Of a stretch of 50,247 nucleotides of DNA, positions 1 through 7,185 are shown one piece after another. The stretch spans positions 1-50,247 of the forward strand of contig JANXAS010000022.1 in NCBI GenBank assembly GCA_025062195.1, given 5' to 3'. The position numbers and the translations under genes were made by a program. Below the pieces are notes generated by a model. It worked only from the letters and a program-made list of their open reading frames with translations. It had not been told where the DNA came from and did not search any database. The stretch comes from Armatimonadota bacterium. GTDB taxonomy: Bacteria; Armatimonadota; Fervidibacteria; Fervidibacterales; Thermosaccharophagaceae. Every line of letters starts with the position of its first letter. Position 1 is the stretch's first letter.

Positions 1-231
1 TTCGTAACGAACTCGGGGCTGAGATTGAAGGGCTTCGTAGCGAATTCAGAGCCGAGATTGGAGGGCTTCGTAGCGAATTCAGAGCTGAGAGTGGGGAACT
101 TCGTAACGAACTCGGGGCTGAGATTGAAGGGCTTCGTAGCGAATTCAGAGCCGAGATTGGAGGGCTTCGTAGCGAACTCAGAGCTGAGATTGGAGGGCTT
201 CGTAGCGAACTTAACGGCGAGGTTAATAGCT
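1..231 (+). repeat. 33-bp in-frame tandem repeat, about 7 copies
   Basis: A 33-bp unit containing the core GGGCTTCGTAGCGAATTCAG recurs about seven times with small changes (GAATTC/GAACTC, GATTGAAG/GATTGGAG). Each copy codes for one 11-residue hendecad of the coiled coil. The near identity at DNA level suggests recent unit duplication; copy number is likely to vary between strains. Confidence 0.8.
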
Positions 232-365
232 TGAGAACTGAGATTGAAAATGTCAGGAGGGAACTAACGAGCAGGCTTTGGTGGGTTGTCGGCATGCTCG
301 TCACGATTTGGCTAACTGTTGTTGGGATGTGGGTGACGGTCATTCTCACCATTATCTTCAAGTGA
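3..365 (+). CDS. Coiled-coil protein with C-terminal membrane anchor (3' part)
   Basis: The gene enters from before the window and is read in the third frame; it stays open from base 3 to the TGA at 363-365. The visible 120 residues are eight 11-residue blocks of the type LRSEFRAEIGG, with Leu, Glu/Arg and Ile/Leu in fixed positions, so this is a hendecad coiled coil. It is followed by a short charged stretch and one strongly hydrophobic helix (about residues 97-117 of the visible part) ending in FK. Tail-anchored coiled-coil proteins of this layout (for example DUF1640-like) are common, but the family cannot be fixed from the 3' end. An overlapping frame at 25-234 is also open only because the DNA repeat unit, 33 bp, is a multiple of three. 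The start codon and N-terminal domain are outside the window. Confidence 0.75.
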   Translation, partial: RNELGAEIEGLRSEFRAEIGGLRSEFRAESGELRNELGAEIEGLRSEFRAEIGGLRSELRAEIGGLRSELNGEVNSLRTEIENVRRELTSRLWWVVGMLVTIWLTVVGMWVTVILTIIFK

Positions 366-384
366 GGTTAGGGGTTGGAGCGAG

Positions 385-3300
385 ATGTGGCATTTCACTA
401 TAGTAGTTGGTCTGCTGTTTGCTGAACAGCCAGACGCAGTCCTTGAGAATGCTCAATTGAAAGTCACTGTTGAAGCAAGTGGGGTATTTTCAGTCCTTGA
501 CAAGCGTGCGGGGATTGTTTGGCGGAGCACTAAACATATTTCACCTTTCCGAAACTTACAGAAACCATCCAACGAAAAGCTTGCTTTTCAAACTGACGCT
601 CGCCAGCGTGATGGCAAAACTTTCCCCATTAAAGTGGCGATGTGGCTTGAGGGCGATGAGCTGGTCATTGAGGTTGACACTGATGACCTCAAGGGCAAAG
701 TTGGGACTTTCGCTGCGTTGCCGCCACTACCGCCGTTTAGTGTTGATTGTGAATTGTTGCTGCCGTATTACGGTAATGGTATAGCCGTGCCGGTAGCAAG
801 TAAGGAATTTCGTGGGTGGAGTTTTACTACCTTTGGTTCGTTAGATATGCCTTGGGTTGGTGTCACTGATGGCAAGGTCGGTTACTTACTTTTGTGGGAT
901 GGGAGAAGCGCCGACGATGGAAATTGCATCATTGAAGTGGTTAAGACCTCACAGGGTGAGTTGTTAACTCCCGCTGCTTTCCATAATTCAACAATGCAAG
1001 CTTTCGTTTACCCGCGCCGCGTCCGTTACATTTTTGCTGCTGATGGTGGTTATGTTGCCTTATGCAAGCGCTACAGAGAGTATGCAAAGCGAAATGGCTT
1101 TTTGGTGACGCTCACCGAAAAGGCAAAGCGCAAACCCGATGTTAAATTGCTTGCCGGTGCACCCAATGTTTGGGGCAGCAATCCACAATTTGCACGGGAG
1201 GCGAAAGCTGCCGGTATTGATAGGCTGCTCATCAACGGTATTTGGGCTGCGCGGGAGATGGAAGCTATTAAGGCGATGGGCTATCTCAACAGCCGTTATG
1301 ACAATTACGAAGACCTTTACACCTGCTGTCCGCAACACAGCCCGCCATACAACATTGGCACGATTGAAGATTGCGTCTTGCGGGCTGATGGCAACAGGCA
1401 GGTTGGTTGGGTCACTTGGGACAAAAAGCACACATCCCACAAGCGATGCTCGCTCTTGCAGCTTGATGTCGCCAAAAAATACATTGCCGACCAAATCAGT
1501 CGCCACCCGCACAATGCTTGGTTTCTGGATGTGACGACGGCAACTTGGCTGATTGAATGCTATGACCAAAAACACCCACACGACAGAACGCAGGATAAGG
1601 AAGAGAAACGCAGATTGGCGAAATTCGTTGGGGATGAATTGGGGTTAGTTCTCGGCGGTGAGCATGGTCGTTGGTGGGGAGTTGACATTTACGACTACTG
1701 GGAGGGCATGATGAGCATCAATCCTTTCTTCACTTGGGCTGCTGGTCACTTGCGCCCGCCAGAAAAGCGCGAAGAAATTGGTGAGCGATATCTTGAATGG
1801 GGCTTGGGGCACAAAAGGCGTTTGCCTTTGTGGGAGCTTGTCTTTCACGATTGTGTCGTTAGTTACTGGTATTGGGGCGACAGCACCGACTTCCTTTACC
1901 GAGTTGCTCCCGAACTAAGCGACAAAAAAGATGCGTTTAACATCCTCTATGGGACGCCGCCAATGTTTTGGGTCAACAAGTTGGGTTTCACTTGGAACGA
2001 CCCAAAGATGCGCAAGCGGTTGCTTCAAAGTTACCGAATAGTTTGCAAACTCCACGAGCAGATCGCCTTTGACGAGATGCTCTTGCATGAATGGCTTACG
2101 CAAGATAGAGATGTTCAACGAACCATTTTTGGCAGGGCTGGCTCAGAAACTGGGGTGACCGAAGTGGTCGTCAATTTCGGTGAGAAACCGTTTACCCTCA
2201 TCCGCAAGTGTTCGGCAGCAGCCTCACCTTCACAAGAGCAGAAATTCGTTTTGCCACAGTTTGGTTTTTATGCTCACGGACCTCGCATCATGCAATATCG
2301 TGCGCTTGCTGGCGAACGAACTGTCACATTCATCTGCACGCCTGATTATGCCTTTTGTGATGCAAGTGGTAAGCGCTACGACTTCGGTTTGTGCGCAACG
2401 GATGGGCAAATAACGCTTCGGCTTTATGGCAAGGAGCAAATACAGGTCATAGTTGAGATGGGCACAACGGAAGTTGTTTTGCGCCCCAAACGATTCACCG
2501 CCGGCTTTGATTCTGGATCGGCAAAGTTGCTGGAGTTGGACGAGCAAGGTGTCCCGAAAGCTGTAGTGCAATTTGCGCGCATTGGCGATGCCTTACGTTT
2601 TGTCGTCCCGAAGGGGGGTGCAACCTATACCCTCCTTTGGGGCTCAAGAGCAAAACAGCCTAACTTCACAGTGGGCAGCATCAATCTGCCACTAAGGCAA
2701 ATCAGGCAAGGGCAACAGGTTAAAGTTAGCATTCAAGTCCTCAATAATGGCGGTGCCGATGGGGAGGCAAAAGTTTCGCTCTACCTTGACAAAGCTTTGC
2801 CGGGACATTTGCTCGGCTCGCAAGTAGTCAGCATCAAAGCAAATGGACAACGAACAGTTGTGTTTACATTCGCAACAGATGCAATTGATGGCGAGCATTT
2901 GCTCATCATCCAACTTGAATCAATGCAACCGAAAAGCGAGTTGGTTGAAGGCGACAACATAGCCCAGTTACCCTTCGCTGTTCAACCTGACTACTCTCGC
3001 TGGCGGTTCAGTGCTGACATAACTGTAAGCGCTGGCGGGATAAGGCGGCTTGATGAGCCCATTTCGTTGGAGGTTGATTTTGGCAAGTTGGGAGAGATGC
3101 CGCAAAATGCTTCTGTTGACATTGAAAGCGTTCGCGTCATGGAGGTTGAAGGAGGGAGACTGACAAAGGCTGTGCCAACACACTTTGAACCGAGCAAGCC
3201 GGATAGCCAGCAAGGGACTTTGGTTTTCCTTCTAACAGGCGTGACACCGCCAAATGCTGTCCGTCAATTCCGTATTTTCTGGAACGCAACGAAACCGAAG

Positions 3301-4014
3301 CGCCAGCATTTCCCGATGTGCTCTTCTCTCCAGTGGGACGATAAGACGAGAACCATCACAACACCGTTTTACCGACTTCGTTTCGGCGACGATGGAATGG
3401 TTCGTGAGTGGGTGAGTTTGATGCCAAATGCTCCAAGGCAAAGTTTCCTGCAAAGTATCGGTGTCTCATCGGCGCAAACTGGCTGGGTTGACGAGGTTGG
3501 TGAGGTTGAAGTGATAAAGTGCTTGAGCGTTAACCCTGTAAGCGTTATCGTGCAAGTTGTTAAGCGATTGCGCGGTGACTTTCGCATCATAAGAACCTTT
3601 TCCTTTTACCTGCGCCACTTTGTGGTTGAGATTGAAGCCAACAAGAAAGGCATTTCAACTTACAGCCGGGCTTACTACTTGCTGCCCTGCAATTTTGAAG
3701 ATGACAAAGGTAACAAGGCATTTGTGGATGGGAGAGGCGATGGCGAAAATGTCATCGGAAAGAACCCACAGCCAAAGTGGTATGCCGTTTACTCGGACGA
3801 TTGGGCGCACTCATGTGTAGCTATTTCGCAGTTTGACAACTTGACATATTGGGACTCGCCAGGGGCGTGGGGTGGAGTTGGATTTAACACTGGGCAAACA
3901 AAGGATATACAAATTGCTTATGTGCTCCACGAAGGTCAGAAAGATGCCTCATTTGCCATTTGGGATTATGAGCGCTTAACGAAGACCGCAAAAGCTACCA
4001 TTATGCCAAAGTGA
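385..4014 (+). CDS. Large secreted glycoside-hydrolase-like protein with CARDB domain
   Basis: A 1,209-residue protein with a short hydrophobic N-terminus (MWHFTIVVGLLFAEQPDA) that looks like a signal peptide. Residues ~20-245 read as a beta-sandwich of the kind that precedes a catalytic barrel. Residues ~250-640 are rich in Trp, Tyr and acidic residues and resemble the TIM-barrel part of DUF5696-type putative glycosidases. Asp382 (WFLDVT) and Glu426 (GGEHGRWW) are my candidates for catalytic acids. Residues ~757-865 are a CARDB-type Ig-like domain (NNGG, then a GEH strand), and ~866-1209 form a further beta-rich module. It would act outside the cytoplasm on a polysaccharide. The start is the ATG after GGAG at 377-380. 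No exact enzyme activity can be assigned; the glycosidase call is an inference from fold-like features. Confidence 0.6.
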   Translation: MWHFTIVVGLLFAEQPDAVLENAQLKVTVEASGVFSVLDKRAGIVWRSTKHISPFRNLQKPSNEKLAFQTDARQRDGKTFPIKVAMWLEGDELVIEVDTDDLKGKVGTFAALPPLPPFSVDCELLLPYYGNGIAVPVASKEFRGWSFTTFGSLDMPWVGVTDGKVGYLLLWDGRSADDGNCIIEVVKTSQGELLTPAAFHNSTMQAFVYPRRVRYIFAADGGYVALCKRYREYAKRNGFLVTLTEKAKRKPDVKLLAGAPNVWGSNPQFAREAKAAGIDRLLINGIWAAREMEAIKAMGYLNSRYDNYEDLYTCCPQHSPPYNIGTIEDCVLRADGNRQVGWVTWDKKHTSHKRCSLLQLDVAKKYIADQISRHPHNAWFLDVTTATWLIECYDQKHPHDRTQDKEEKRRLAKFVGDELGLVLGGEHGRWWGVDIYDYWEGMMSINPFFTWAAGHLRPPEKREEIGERYLEWGLGHKRRLPLWELVFHDCVVSYWYWGDSTDFLYRVAPELSDKKDAFNILYGTPPMFWVNKLGFTWNDPKMRKRLLQSYRIVCKLHEQIAFDEMLLHEWLTQDRDVQRTIFGRAGSETGVTEVVVNFGEKPFTLIRKCSAAASPSQEQKFVLPQFGFYAHGPRIMQYRALAGERTVTFICTPDYAFCDASGKRYDFGLCATDGQITLRLYGKEQIQVIVEMGTTEVVLRPKRFTAGFDSGSAKLLELDEQGVPKAVVQFARIGDALRFVVPKGGATYTLLWGSRAKQPNFTVGSINLPLRQIRQGQQVKVSIQVLNNGGADGEAKVSLYLDKALPGHLLGSQVVSIKANGQRTVVFTFATDAIDGEHLLIIQLESMQPKSELVEGDNIAQLPFAVQPDYSRWRFSADITVSAGGIRRLDEPISLEVDFGKLGEMPQNASVDIESVRVMEVEGGRLTKAVPTHFEPSKPDSQQGTLVFLLTGVTPPNAVRQFRIFWNATKPKRQHFPMCSSLQWDDKTRTITTPFYRLRFGDDGMVREWVSLMPNAPRQSFLQSIGVSSAQTGWVDEVGEVEVIKCLSVNPVSVIVQVVKRLRGDFRIIRTFSFYLRHFVVEIEANKKGISTYSRAYYLLPCNFEDDKGNKAFVDGRGDGENVIGKNPQPKWYAVYSDDWAHSCVAISQFDNLTYWDSPGAWGGVGFNTGQTKDIQIAYVLHEGQKDASFAIWDYERLTKTAKATIMPK

Positions 4015-4047
4015 AGAAACCCTGCAGAGTAAGCCTCGAGAGTTACC

Positions 4048-4497
4048 TTGGCGGTTAAAGGGGCGTGCATTATTTCAACTTCAAGAGCGCTGTTAGCTTT
4101 AAAGGTTGCGAAAGAGATAGCTAAGTATCTTGTTGAGCGGCATCATCCGCAGTTGCTCAAATCTATACCTAAAACCACATTTGATGGAGGGTGGCTCTCC
4201 TGAGCCACCGAAAAATTCTCAGTGCATCAGGAGATGCACCTTCCGGAAAAATCATTGCTGCTCTTTGGCTCTCAAGATTGATGCGAAGCAAAAGAAGGAA
4301 GCAATATTGACATCATGCTCGTTATGGACCACGGTGACAGAGGACCAATTGATGCAATTGTTCAAGTGGAGCATGAGTTGGGCGAAAGGTTTCTATAGCT
4401 TTCAAGGATGCTTGACATAAAGGTGATGGAGCCAGATTTTCACAGGCTGGTTGCATGGTTTAAAAGTGTTTGTAGTAAGGCGAACAACGGATTTTAG
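4048..4497 (+). pseudogene. Decayed MNT-type nucleotidyltransferase gene
   Basis: A single reading frame reads as a nucleotidyltransferase of the minimal MNT type. It has a helical N-terminal part (VAKEIAKYLVERHHPQLLKS), then LLLFGSQD and CEAKEGSNIDIMLVMD, which match the family motif FGSRARGEA..SDIDIMV, then a run ending DIKVMEPDFHRLVAWF. The frame carries three internal stops: TGA at 4201-4203, TGA at 4279-4281 (where the motif's second Arg is expected) and TAG at 4396-4398. The first stop lies inside a palindromic insert (4190-4239) that separates the N-terminal helices from the FGS motif. Because all parts remain in one frame, decay is by point changes plus an in-frame insert. Intact members usually pair with a HEPN antitoxin/toxin partner; none is visible here. 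The remaining gap up to 4600 holds no other gene. Confidence 0.65.
4189..4240. repeat. Pair of short palindromes in opposite orientation
   Basis: GGTGGCTC-TCCT-GAGCCACC at 4190-4209 is a perfect 8-bp stem with a 4-base loop. GTGCATC-AGGA-GATGCAC at 4222-4239 is a perfect 7-bp stem. The two loops, TCCT and AGGA, are complementary, so the second palindrome looks like an inverted copy of the first (GGTG..TC TCCT GA..CACC). They are separated by CGAAAAATTCTCA, similar to the spacers of the hairpin array at 48053-48388. This is a REP/BIME-like element lying within the nucleotidyltransferase remnant. Confidence 0.6.
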
Positions 4498-4600
4498 CGC
4501 CATCAAGAAAATTAAAGACGCAGCTACCCTTCCGCTTCATAGCAAACTGCGAACCATCCTCGGACTGAATGCGCATGCTACATGATTTTTGAAAACAGCA

Positions 4601-5248
4601 TTATGGGTTGTATCGGTATGTGCCGCTCTGTATTGCCTCTCTGCGCAGTGGCTTTACATGCCCATCGCAGAATGCGAAGTTGGAAAGCTCAAGGTGGCGT
4701 CTCTCAGCGATGTTGCCTGTTGGATGAAAGTGCGCATCATCAGTGCTCCCAATTGGGCATTGCTCCTCAACGAGCAAGATGACATTTGCAGGCTCTTCAA
4801 TATAAGTCACCTGCAAACCCCTGTGGAAACGACTCCCACCTATTGGGTCACTTGTTAGTGCACCGTTAATTGCGTAGCTGCAACCGTGCCTGCAGCTATC
4901 CGACGGGCATATGAAAATTTGCTCATTCTTCACATACGGGTAGATGCTCCCTTTTTGTGGTTCAAAGTTGTTTGGGTAGCACTGGTTGAATGTGTTGTAG
5001 AACACCCAGCCACCGTATTGCCCTTCACCTGCTACATTGTCCCAAAAGTTTGGGAGGAAGCCATCGTAGTCCTCAACATACGCCATTATGCCGAGCGCAA
5101 TTTGCTTCATGTTTGAAAGGCAAGCAGTCTGACGACCTTTTTCCCTTGCCCTTGAGAGGACAGGAAAAAGTATGGCAGCGAGAATGGCGATGATAGTGAT
5201 GACGACCAACACTTCAATCAAGGTAAATGCCCTCTTCTCTCGTTTCAT
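4601..5248 (-). CDS. Type II pseudopilin, DUF1559 / H-X9-DG type
   Basis: A 215-residue prepilin-like protein. The N-terminus MKREKRA-FTLIE is a type IV prepilin cleavage/methylation motif (Glu at +5), with Ala rather than the usual Gly before the cut, followed by a hydrophobic helix (residues ~12-30). The C-terminus has His185, nine residues, then Asp195-Gly196 in FAFCDGHVKP, which is exactly the H-X9-DG signature of the large DUF1559 family found in Planctomycetes, Verrucomicrobia and Armatimonadota. Six cysteines in the globular part (residues 90-165) may form disulfides. The start follows a near-perfect Shine-Dalgarno GGAGGTGATT. It would be processed by a prepilin peptidase and assembled in a pseudopilus or surface structure; no assembly genes are nearby. 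Confidence 0.88.
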   Translation of the reverse strand: MKREKRAFTLIEVLVVITIIAILAAILFPVLSRAREKGRQTACLSNMKQIALGIMAYVEDYDGFLPNFWDNVAGEGQYGGWVFYNTFNQCYPNNFEPQKGSIYPYVKNEQIFICPSDSCRHGCSYAINGALTSDPIGGSRFHRGLQVTYIEEPANVILLVEEQCPIGSTDDAHFHPTGNIAERRHLELSNFAFCDGHVKPLRREAIQSGTYRYNP

Positions 5249-5448
5249 TCCGAATCACCTCCATCAGTTGGATACAATATGTTGGGCTAAGTTGCAAAGC
5301 CAATTGCGTTATACCATAAGGCACAGTATGAGCAGAGCAGCACAATGGGTAGTTGTGTAGGTGTGCTTGCGCCTCCCATCTTGATGAACGAAAATTGTTG
5401 ATGAGCTAACTTGTGTAATTGAGGCGCTTGTCTGAAGGAGGGGTGAAG

Positions 5449-5787
5449 TTGGCTTTCATTAGATGGTGCAGAGGTGAAACACAGCTCACATATGCTCTCA
5501 TCCTTGTGCTTATTGCTGTTGCTGCTATCGTTGCTGTCGCGCTCTTCGGGGAGGCGGTGGAAGGGTTGTTTTCAACTATTTACTCAAAAGTTAGCGCTGT
5601 CTTCCCAAGCGCTCCCACAACTGTTGAGCAAGGAGAAAGCGAAATGGTAGGGAGCGAAGTGGAAGAGAGTGAAACAGCAGATAGCGAAATGGAGGAAAGC
5701 GAAACAGGGGGAAGCAAATCTGCTGGGAAGGGTGGTGCACCAAGAACTACCCCCGCAAAGAGGAAGCCAAAGGCACCGAAACGATGA
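5449..5787 (+). CDS. Flp-like small pilin with charged tail
   Basis: I place the start at TTG 5449 because GGAGGGGTGA (5437-5446) precedes it; an earlier in-frame TTG at 5419 lacks such a site. The 112-residue product begins MAFIRWCRG-ETQLTYALI, resembling the class IVb Flp prepilin pattern G/xxxxEY with Thr in place of the conserved Glu, and then has one long hydrophobic helix (LVLIAVAAIVAVALFGEAVEGLF). After residue ~50 the protein becomes a low-complexity acidic tail (repeats of SE.EESET) ending in a basic run (PAKRKPKAPKR), which normal Flp pilins (50-80 residues) lack. It is divergent from the pseudopilin gene across a 200-bp intergenic region. No tad/cpa assembly genes are in the window, so the pilin role is inferred. 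Confidence 0.6.
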   Translation: MAFIRWCRGETQLTYALILVLIAVAAIVAVALFGEAVEGLFSTIYSKVSAVFPSAPTTVEQGESEMVGSEVEESETADSEMEESETGGSKSAGKGGAPRTTPAKRKPKAPKR

Positions 5788-5993
5788 ATCATGTCATGTG
5801 CCCCCAAAATGGAGAAGCTGGTGCATAAAGGTTTGTGATATCTTTCGTGACCGGTTTCCTGCCCCTTTATCTTTTCGGCAGCTTAATAGGGATGCCCATA
5901 AAGCGTGTGGACCGTTAATGAGCAAAAACAATTTGCAGGTGATGTTATGGGTGCGTGAGATGGATACGAAAAATTGGACGCGCTGTCGTTTTT

Positions 5994-6075
5994 CATCGCT
6001 CTTTCATCGCTCTTTCATCGCTCTTGCATCACTCTTGCATCGCTCTTGCATCACTCTTGCATCGTCTTGCATCAC
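5994..6075 (+). repeat. 11-bp tandem repeat in a 436-bp gene-free stretch
   Basis: CATCGCTCTTT and variants (CATCACTCTTG) recur about seven times with an 11-bp period; one copy is a base short. The surrounding stretch 5788-6223 between the pilin gene and the sugar kinase gene shows no convincing coding frame or RNA gene. The 11-bp period is close to one DNA helical turn; no function can be read from the sequence. Confidence 0.75.
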
Positions 6076-6223
6076 TAACAGTGCTCGTGCTGCTGTGGGT
6101 TATTTTGCCGCTTAAGATCCGCAAGCTAAACTCGTCATTAGCTTAAGCGGGGGCTTTCAGAAAAGTGAGCGTTCATTAATGTCGTTTGTGACATGAATAG
6201 AATCTCAATCGGGGGTGAGATGT

Positions 6224-7165
6224 ATGGAGGTTATCGCCATCGGTGAGATGCTCGCTGAGATAATGCGTCCCAAAGTTGATATGCCGCTTTATCAGCCGTC
6301 AGAGTTCATAGGACCGTTTCCAAGCGGTGCTCCGACGATATTCGCTGACCAAGTTGTGCGCTTAAGACACAGCGCTGCAATCGTAGGGGCTGTTGGCAAT
6401 GATGACTTTGGAAAATGCATACTTGAACGGTTGCAAAGCGATGGTGTCACCACGAGATATGTGAAGGTTGTTGACGAGCTTGCAACCGGTGTGGCATTCG
6501 TCGCATACTTTAGCGACGGCAGCAGAAGGTTCATCTTTCACTTTGGCAATAGCGCCGCCGGTTGTCTGCCTGACTCAGAGGGGGTTGACCTCAGTGGGAC
6601 AGAGTTCATCCATATCTGTGGATGCACATTGAGTGCGGGCGGTAGGATGCAGCAGGAGTGCTATAAGCTGGTTGAGAGGGCGAGCAGCGTTGGTGTGAAA
6701 ATCTCTTTTGACCCAAACTTGCGTCCGGAGCTGCTTTCCGATGCAAATGCGGTTAGGCGGATTTGTGAGCCGGTGCTACGAACAGCCTATGTCGTCTCTA
6801 CGGGGCGCTATGAAGCGTTTGCGATAACTGGCGCGGATGATGAGGACGAGGCATGCAACAAATTGCTCGGCATGGGAATCCAAGTCGTTGCTATGAAGCT
6901 TGGCGAAAGAGGCTGCCGAATATACTCCCAAAGCAGTGTCATTGAGGCACCTCCATTCAAAGTTGATGTGGTTGATCCAACTGGTGCTGGCGATTGTTTT
7001 GATGCAGCTATAGTTGTTGGATTGATTGAGGGTATGCCCCTTGAAGATTTAGCTCGCCTCGCTAATGCTTGTGGTGCATTGGCAACTACGCGTCTTGGTC
7101 CAATGGAGGGTGCATTCTGGCGTGAAGATGTTGAACGGTTTTTACGCGAAGGAGTAGCTCCGTAA
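6224..7165 (+). CDS. PfkB-family sugar kinase
   Basis: A 313-residue ribokinase/PfkB-fold kinase that transfers the ATP gamma-phosphate to a sugar or sugar acid. Visible are the N-terminal GEMLAEI strand, the substrate-lid segment PSGAPTIFADQ, NDDFG, and the C-terminal signature DPTGAGDCF at residues 251-259 with the catalytic base Asp257 and the anion-hole glycines. The GEMLxE opening and overall length fit fructokinase / 2-keto-3-deoxygluconate kinase-like members, but the substrate is not decidable. I choose ATG 6224 over the upstream GTG 6215 because GGTGA at 6214-6218 is then a correctly spaced ribosome binding site. It heads a three-gene run with the nuclease and radical SAM genes (20-bp gap, then 4-bp overlap), which need not be functionally linked. 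Confidence 0.85.
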   Translation: MEVIAIGEMLAEIMRPKVDMPLYQPSEFIGPFPSGAPTIFADQVVRLRHSAAIVGAVGNDDFGKCILERLQSDGVTTRYVKVVDELATGVAFVAYFSDGSRRFIFHFGNSAAGCLPDSEGVDLSGTEFIHICGCTLSAGGRMQQECYKLVERASSVGVKISFDPNLRPELLSDANAVRRICEPVLRTAYVVSTGRYEAFAITGADDEDEACNKLLGMGIQVVAMKLGERGCRIYSQSSVIEAPPFKVDVVDPTGAGDCFDAAIVVGLIEGMPLEDLARLANACGALATTRLGPMEGAFWREDVERFLREGVAP

Positions 7166-7185
7166 AGCAAGGGGTGATTTTTATC

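Noticed and set aside
25-234. Open frame of 69 codons in the repeat region at the window start
   Set aside because: It exists only because the 33-bp repeat keeps all frames open; the third frame continues through a coiled coil and membrane helix to 365 and is the real one.
4130-4420. 96-codon plus-strand frame over the nucleotidyltransferase remnant
   Set aside because: It is in a different frame from the recognisable motifs, and its protein has no family likeness.
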